Of a stretch of 14,364 nucleotides of DNA, positions 14,228 to 14,364 are shown piece after piece. A program made the translations under genes and the position numbers. This DNA is from Lachnospiraceae bacterium UBA7202. Lineage in GTDB: Bacteria > Bacillota > Clostridia > Lachnospirales > Lachnospiraceae. The notes under the pieces were generated by a model. That model had not been told where the DNA came from and ran no database searches. It was given only the letters and a program-made list of their open reading frames with translations. The stretch spans positions 1 through 14,364 of the forward strand of contig DKUO01000015.1 of assembly GCA_002490705.1 (NCBI GenBank), given 5' to 3'. The number at the start of each line of letters is the position of its first letter. The first letter of the stretch is position 1.

Positions 14228-14364
14228 ATGATTTTGAAGCCTACAAAGAACATATCATGTATACTTTTAATGCATTTTGTAAAGTTGTCATTCGTTATGC
14301 TGCTATTAACGCATGGCGTGACAGGAGCAGACGGCGGCAGAAAGAAATATCCCTTGAATACCTC
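14224..14364 (+). CDS. Sigma-70-like factor of a mobile element, 5' part only
   Basis: ATGA overlap with the MFS stop gives the start; the frame is open to the window end (47 codons). It reads MNDFEAYKEHIMYTFNAFCK, then VVIRYAAINAWRDRSRRRQKEISLEYL. The F-x-x-F-C-K-V-V-I-R and basic R-R-x-x-K-E-I-S-L-E-Y-L pattern is that of the small sigma-70 family proteins I know from Clostridia and Enterococcus conjugative and mobilisable transposons. Such factors are thought to help control element transfer or excision genes. The assignment rests on a short N-terminal stretch. Confidence 0.65.
   Translation, partial: MNDFEAYKEHIMYTFNAFCKVVIRYAAINAWRDRSRRRQKEISLEYL

Overview
The window reads as a fragment of a Gram-positive Clostridia chromosome, most like Lachnospiraceae. 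Evidence for this is the strong AGGAGG-type ribosome binding sites, an AgrA/AgrC-type two-component pair, a fused flavodoxin-ferredoxin protein, Mur ligase genes and many intrinsic terminators. Every recognisable gene lies on the + strand. No rRNA, tRNA, CRISPR array or intact transposase was seen.

Layout. (1) 1-1022: the 3' part of a membrane glycosyltransferase-like gene and its terminator. (2) 1198-3748: a LytTR response regulator overlapping a GHKL sensor kinase by one base, then a highly charged 180-residue protein and a strong terminator. (3) 3839-4065: two tiny ORFs with good ribosome binding sites. (4) 4105-7704: a probable operon of an alpha/beta hydrolase, a membrane-anchored MurF-type ligase and a D-Ala-D-Ala ligase-type ATP-grasp enzyme. 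Together the last two would make a D-amino-acid dipeptide and join it to a muramyl peptide. (5) 7741-9307: an AlbA_2/Schlafen-type ATP-binding regulator. Just before its C-terminal winged helix it carries an 11-bp tandem repeat whose copy number sets the reading frame. (6) 9355-11316: a redox operon of flavodoxin-ferredoxin protein, TetR repressor and membrane FMN-binding protein. It starts from a perfect-consensus promoter whose -10 box overlaps a palindromic operator. (7) 11398-12362: a GH88 unsaturated glucuronyl hydrolase pseudogene with a one-base deletion and a missing 3' end. (8) 12363-14364: AT-rich, apparently acquired DNA. It holds a 150-nt imperfect palindrome with DnaA-box-like motifs, then a 32-codon leader ORF, alternative hairpins and two tandem terminators ahead of a Mef-like MFS exporter, and finally the start of an element-type sigma factor.

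Best candidates for something undescribed are the 11-bp repeat switch in the ATP-binding regulator, the leader-peptide/double-terminator arrangement before the MFS exporter, the 150-nt palindrome, the inverted copy of the 9.27-kb terminator segment in the next operon's 5' leader, and the hydrolase-Mur ligase-Ddl trio. All family assignments come from reading motifs by eye; no database search was run.
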